This document shows, piece after piece, positions 21,513-24,246 of a stretch of DNA of 24,246 nt (positions are counted from its first letter, which is position 1; each line of letters begins with the position of its first letter). Position numbers and translations under genes: made by a program. Source of the stretch: VAZQ01 sp050179645 (lineage in GTDB: Bacteria > Pseudomonadota > Alphaproteobacteria > Rhizobiales > Xanthobacteraceae); contig JBFXEX010000090.1 of NCBI GenBank assembly GCA_050179645.1, positions 1-24,246 of the forward strand, in the 5' to 3' direction. Under the pieces are notes generated by a model. The model was not told the origin of the DNA. It saw only the letters and a program-made list of their open reading frames with translations, and did not search any database.

Positions 21513-23042
21513 ATGAGTGAGCGTGTTCTGATCGTCGATGACGATCCCGTCGCCCGCCGTCTTCTCGATAACATGGTCCGAAAATCCGGCTACGAGCCGG
21601 TTCTTGCCGAAGGCGGCGATGCCGCCGCCAAGCTGCTCACCGGCCCCGAAGCCGCGAGCATCGATGCCGTCATTCTCGACCTGGTGATGCCCGATCTCGA
21701 CGGCCTTGGCGTGCTCGCCAAGATGCGCGAGACGGGCCTGAGCATTCCCGTCATCGTGCAGACCGCCCACGGCGGGATCGACAACGTCGTCAATGCGATG
21801 CGCGCGGGCGCGGCCGACTTCGTGGTCAAGCCGGTCGGCGCCGAACGGCTGCAGGTGTCGCTGCGCAATGCGCTGGCGACGCGCGCGCTCGAAAGCGAGC
21901 TCAACCGCATCAAAAGGAGCCGCTCCGGCACGCTCACCTTCAAGGACATCATCACCAAAAGTGCCCGCATGCATGGCGTGCTGCGCACCGCTGAGAAGGC
22001 CGCGGCCTCGATCATCCCGGTGCTGATCGAAGGGCAATCGGGCGTTGGCAAGGAGCTGATCGCGCGCGCCATCCACGGCGCCGGCGAGCGCCGCTCGAAG
22101 CCGTTCGTGGCGGTCAATTGCGGGGCGATCCCGGACAATCTGGTCGAGTCGATTTTGTTCGGCCACGAGAAGGGCGCGTTCACCGGCGCGACCGACCGGC
22201 ACACCGGCAAGTTCGTCGAAGCCATTGGCGGAACACTGTTTTTGGACGAAGTTGGCGAGCTGCCGCTGCCCGCCCAGGTGAAGCTCCTGCGCGCCATCCA
22301 GGAGGGCGAGGTCGAGCCGGTCGGCGGCAAGAAGCCGATCAAGGTCGATGTCCGCATCATCTCGGCGACCAACCGCGACCTGATCGCCGACGTGAAGTCC
22401 GGCCGCTTTCGCGAGGACCTGTTTTACCGGCTGCACGTCTATCCGATCACCGTGCCGCCGCTCGCCGACCGGCCAGAGGACATCCCGGAACTGGCCCGGC
22501 ATTTCGTGGCGCGGTTCGCCGCCGAGGAGGGCAAGCGCGTGCCGCGGATCAGCGCCGAAGCGCTCGCGCTGCTCAACGCCTGCCGCTGGCCCGGCAATGT
22601 GCGCCAGCTTGAGAATGCGGCGTTCCGCGCCGTCGTGCTGGCGGATGGCGAAGAGGTCGGTGCTGCCGAGTTTCCGCAGATCGCCGCGCAGGTCGCGGGC
22701 GGTGGTGCGGGTATGGCCGAGGCGTCCGCGCCGGCAGGCACGATGTCGCATGGGCTGGCGCCGTCGGACAGCGACATGGCCACAGCCTTCGACAAGGTCG
22801 AGACCGCCCCGGCCCTGGCCGCGCCTTATGCCAGCGTGGCGCTGCTCGATCCGGCCGGCGAGGTGCGCCCGCTCGATGACCTGGAGGCGGAGGCGATCCG
22901 CTTCGCGCTCACGCACTATCGCGGGCAGATGTCGGAGGTTGCCCGCAGGCTGCGAATCGGCCGCTCGACGCTCTACCGAAAGCTCGATGCGCTGGGCATC
23001 GCGAATGAAAAGCCGGCCGAAGATCGCGTGGCATTCGAGTGA
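21513..23042 (+). CDS. NtrC-family sigma-54-dependent response regulator
   Basis: A 509-aa activator with three domains. The receiver domain (1-120) has the acidic pocket DDD (9-11), phospho-acceptor Asp56, Thr84 and Lys106. The AAA+ domain (about 140-385) has Walker A GQSGVGKE (174-181), the sigma-54 contact loop GAFTGA (221-226), Walker B LFLDE with Asp245/Glu246, and WPGNVRQLEN. A linker rich in Ala/Pro leads to a C-terminal Fis-type HTH (about 452-490: AIRFALTHYRGQMSEVARRL, GRSTLYRKLDALGI). All catalytic residues are intact. No sensor kinase gene is adjacent, so its signal is unknown. The L,D-transpeptidase gene follows after 207 bp on the same strand; a sigma-54 promoter with correct spacing was not found in that gap. 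Confidence 0.96.
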   Translation: MSERVLIVDDDPVARRLLDNMVRKSGYEPVLAEGGDAAAKLLTGPEAASIDAVILDLVMPDLDGLGVLAKMRETGLSIPVIVQTAHGGIDNVVNAMRAGAADFVVKPVGAERLQVSLRNALATRALESELNRIKRSRSGTLTFKDIITKSARMHGVLRTAEKAAASIIPVLIEGQSGVGKELIARAIHGAGERRSKPFVAVNCGAIPDNLVESILFGHEKGAFTGATDRHTGKFVEAIGGTLFLDEVGELPLPAQVKLLRAIQEGEVEPVGGKKPIKVDVRIISATNRDLIADVKSGRFREDLFYRLHVYPITVPPLADRPEDIPELARHFVARFAAEEGKRVPRISAEALALLNACRWPGNVRQLENAAFRAVVLADGEEVGAAEFPQIAAQVAGGGAGMAEASAPAGTMSHGLAPSDSDMATAFDKVETAPALAAPYASVALLDPAGEVRPLDDLEAEAIRFALTHYRGQMSEVARRLRIGRSTLYRKLDALGIANEKPAEDRVAFE

Positions 23043-23249
23043 CATAGGGCGGAAAACGATCCGGACCAATTGCCGCGCGTTGTATCAAAGTAACAGCGCG
23101 CCAAAATTGGCCCCATTCACCAGCGAAGGTGGACGCCACCTGTTGCCTCGCCTGAAGAATTCAAGTCCATTCATGACGGCGGGACAGGTGGAATTCTGGG
23201 GGGACTCTCTCATGGCTGGAGGGGGCCCGAAAGATCGGGGAGCACTTCC

Positions 23250-24246
23250 ATGAGCGGCGTCCGTTACGATCGGATACTCGCCAGCACGGCGCTGGCCTTG
23301 ATTTTCGCAGCGCCGATCGGCGAGGCGCGTTCGCAGGATGTCCGCATTACGGCGCAGGTCACTGCCGTCGCTTCGGTCCCCGTGCCATCGACCGACCGCA
23401 CAGCGCTGGCCGCCGATGAGATGAAGCCGGCGATCGAGGACGACAACTCCACCGCCGTCAAGCCGGCCGCGGAGACGCCGGCAGCTACCCCCAGCCCGGC
23501 AAGAGAGCAGGCCGCGAAGACGCCGGCTGAGGCGACGCCTGCCGCACCATCGGATTCCGCAGTTGCCACGGCTCCCGCGGTCGAGGTGGACCCGCTTGCT
23601 TCGCTTGATCCCGCCGACCGGCCGATCGCCGAGAAGATCCGCGACCTGCTCGGGGCGAAGTCCGACCGGATTTTTGCCACCAAGAAGGAGCGCGCGGCAG
23701 TCGAGGCGTTCTATCAGGCTCGTAACCTGGCGCCGCTGTGGTTCGACAAGGGCGTCGAGGCCGCGCGCACCGGAACGGTCGCGGCGCACTTGAGAAACGC
23801 CGATGCCGAAGGCCTCGATGCCGATGACTACAAGATCCCGAATCTTGCCAATCTTGCGGACGCCGACGCGCAGGCCGAGGCCGAGCTGAAGCTGACCCAG
23901 GTGGTGCTGACCTACGCGCGTCACGTGCAGGCCGGGCGCTTCCCGTACACCCGCGTCAGCAGCAACATCGAATTGCCGCAGGCACCGCCCGAAGCGGGAG
24001 ACGTGCTGAGCAAGATTGCGGACGCCCAGGACGCCGCACGGGCCCTCGATGAATTCAGCCCGCCGCACGCGGCGTATCAGAAGCTGAAGGCGGCACTCGC
24101 TGAATTGCGGGCCAAATCTCACGGCGGCCACAAGCAAATCGCCGAAGGTCCGCTGCTCAAATTCGTCAGCAAGAACCCGATGGAAGATGCGCGCGTGCCG
24201 ATGCTGCGTGAGCGTCTTGGAGTCGCGGGCGACTCGTCGGATTTGA
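23250..24246 (+). CDS. L,D-transpeptidase, YcbB-like (3' truncated by the window)
   Basis: The frame is open from ATG 23250 to the window edge (332 codons), with GGGGAG seven bases before the start. Residues 1-29 form a signal peptide (ILASTALALIFAAP...EARSQ), so the enzyme is periplasmic. Residues about 40-112 are a Pro/Ala/Thr/Glu-rich linker. From about 113 the sequence matches the N-terminal scaffold domain of YcbB-type enzymes (IRDLLG, VEAFYQARNLAPLWFD, AEGLDADDY, TYARHVQAGRF). The peptidoglycan-binding domain and the catalytic YkuD Cys domain would follow beyond the edge. These enzymes make 3-3 cross-links in peptidoglycan using meso-diaminopimelate. Identification rests on the scaffold motifs only. 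Confidence 0.85.
   Translation, partial: MSGVRYDRILASTALALIFAAPIGEARSQDVRITAQVTAVASVPVPSTDRTALAADEMKPAIEDDNSTAVKPAAETPAATPSPAREQAAKTPAEATPAAPSDSAVATAPAVEVDPLASLDPADRPIAEKIRDLLGAKSDRIFATKKERAAVEAFYQARNLAPLWFDKGVEAARTGTVAAHLRNADAEGLDADDYKIPNLANLADADAQAEAELKLTQVVLTYARHVQAGRFPYTRVSSNIELPQAPPEAGDVLSKIADAQDAARALDEFSPPHAAYQKLKAALAELRAKSHGGHKQIAEGPLLKFVSKNPMEDARVPMLRERLGVAGDSSDL

Noticed and set aside
21453..23069. Open frame of 538 codons antisense to the NtrC-type regulator
   Set aside because: It is a shadow of the GC-rich regulator gene; its translation is Arg/His/Asp-rich with no domain pattern, while the plus strand has every catalytic motif.
23043..23249. Possible sigma-54 promoter upstream of the L,D-transpeptidase, suggested by the sigma-54 activator next door
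   Set aside because: The best candidate (a GG then GC near TGGACGCCACCTGTTGCC) has 12 bases between GG and GC, not the required 10.
1..24246. CRISPR arrays, tRNA or rRNA genes, insertion sequences and prophage genes
   Set aside because: No regularly spaced repeats, cloverleaf sequences, transposase or integrase motifs, or phage structural genes were seen by eye on either strand.

Overview
The window is GC-rich DNA with the gene content and short palindromic intergenic repeats typical of a Hyphomicrobiales alphaproteobacterium (Bradyrhizobium / Rhodopseudomonas / Pseudolabrys-like). Supporting signs are a three-gene pntAA-pntAB-pntB transhydrogenase preceded by an aa3-oxidase subunit IV gene, an orphan Bug/TctC-type solute receptor, and hairpin repeats with GTCAT/ATGAC ends. 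The genus assignment is inference. Most of the window looks chromosomal, with small accessory patches.

Layout. 1-3201 (+): the tail of an unidentified basic protein, a TPR lipoprotein, a 239-aa protein of a family also met in phages, and an orphan Bug receptor. 3298-5000 (-): a membrane-anchored alpha/beta hydrolase followed by a TPR protein. At 5119-5316 there is a headless TetR C-terminal remnant. 5335-8978 (-): COX subunit IV, pntAA, pntAB and pntB, with two different palindromic repeat families lodged in the two pnt gaps. 9180-13713 (-): a VOC protein, an ABC1-family kinase, an AbrB-Doc toxin-antitoxin pair with a clear autoregulated promoter, and oligoendopeptidase F. 14008-14747 (-): an XRE regulator translationally coupled to a cysteine-rich protein of unknown function. 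14911-19437 (+): a small membrane protein, a CaCA exchanger and a P2A-type Ca2+-ATPase whose ribosome binding site lies inside a perfect 9-bp stem. 19524-20213 (-): DedA. 20441-21049 (-): a decayed ribbon-helix-helix / PIN toxin-antitoxin pair. 21513-24246 (+): an NtrC-type sigma-54 activator without a kinase, then the N-terminal half of an YcbB-like L,D-transpeptidase cut by the window edge.

How the genes fit together. The pnt genes form a proton-driven NADPH generator, linked by position with a terminal oxidase subunit. The exchanger and the ATPase together suggest a calcium-export locus. DedA, the L,D-transpeptidase and the TPR lipoprotein are envelope functions. Two toxin-antitoxin loci, one intact and one decayed, plus the TetR remnant and three repeat elements mark the spots where the chromosome has been remodelled. 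I see no prophage, insertion sequence, CRISPR array, rRNA or tRNA. The most interesting items are the hidden frameshifted RHH/PIN pair, the stem covering the Ca2+-ATPase ribosome binding site, the XRE/Cys-rich pair, and the repeat invasion of the pnt operon.
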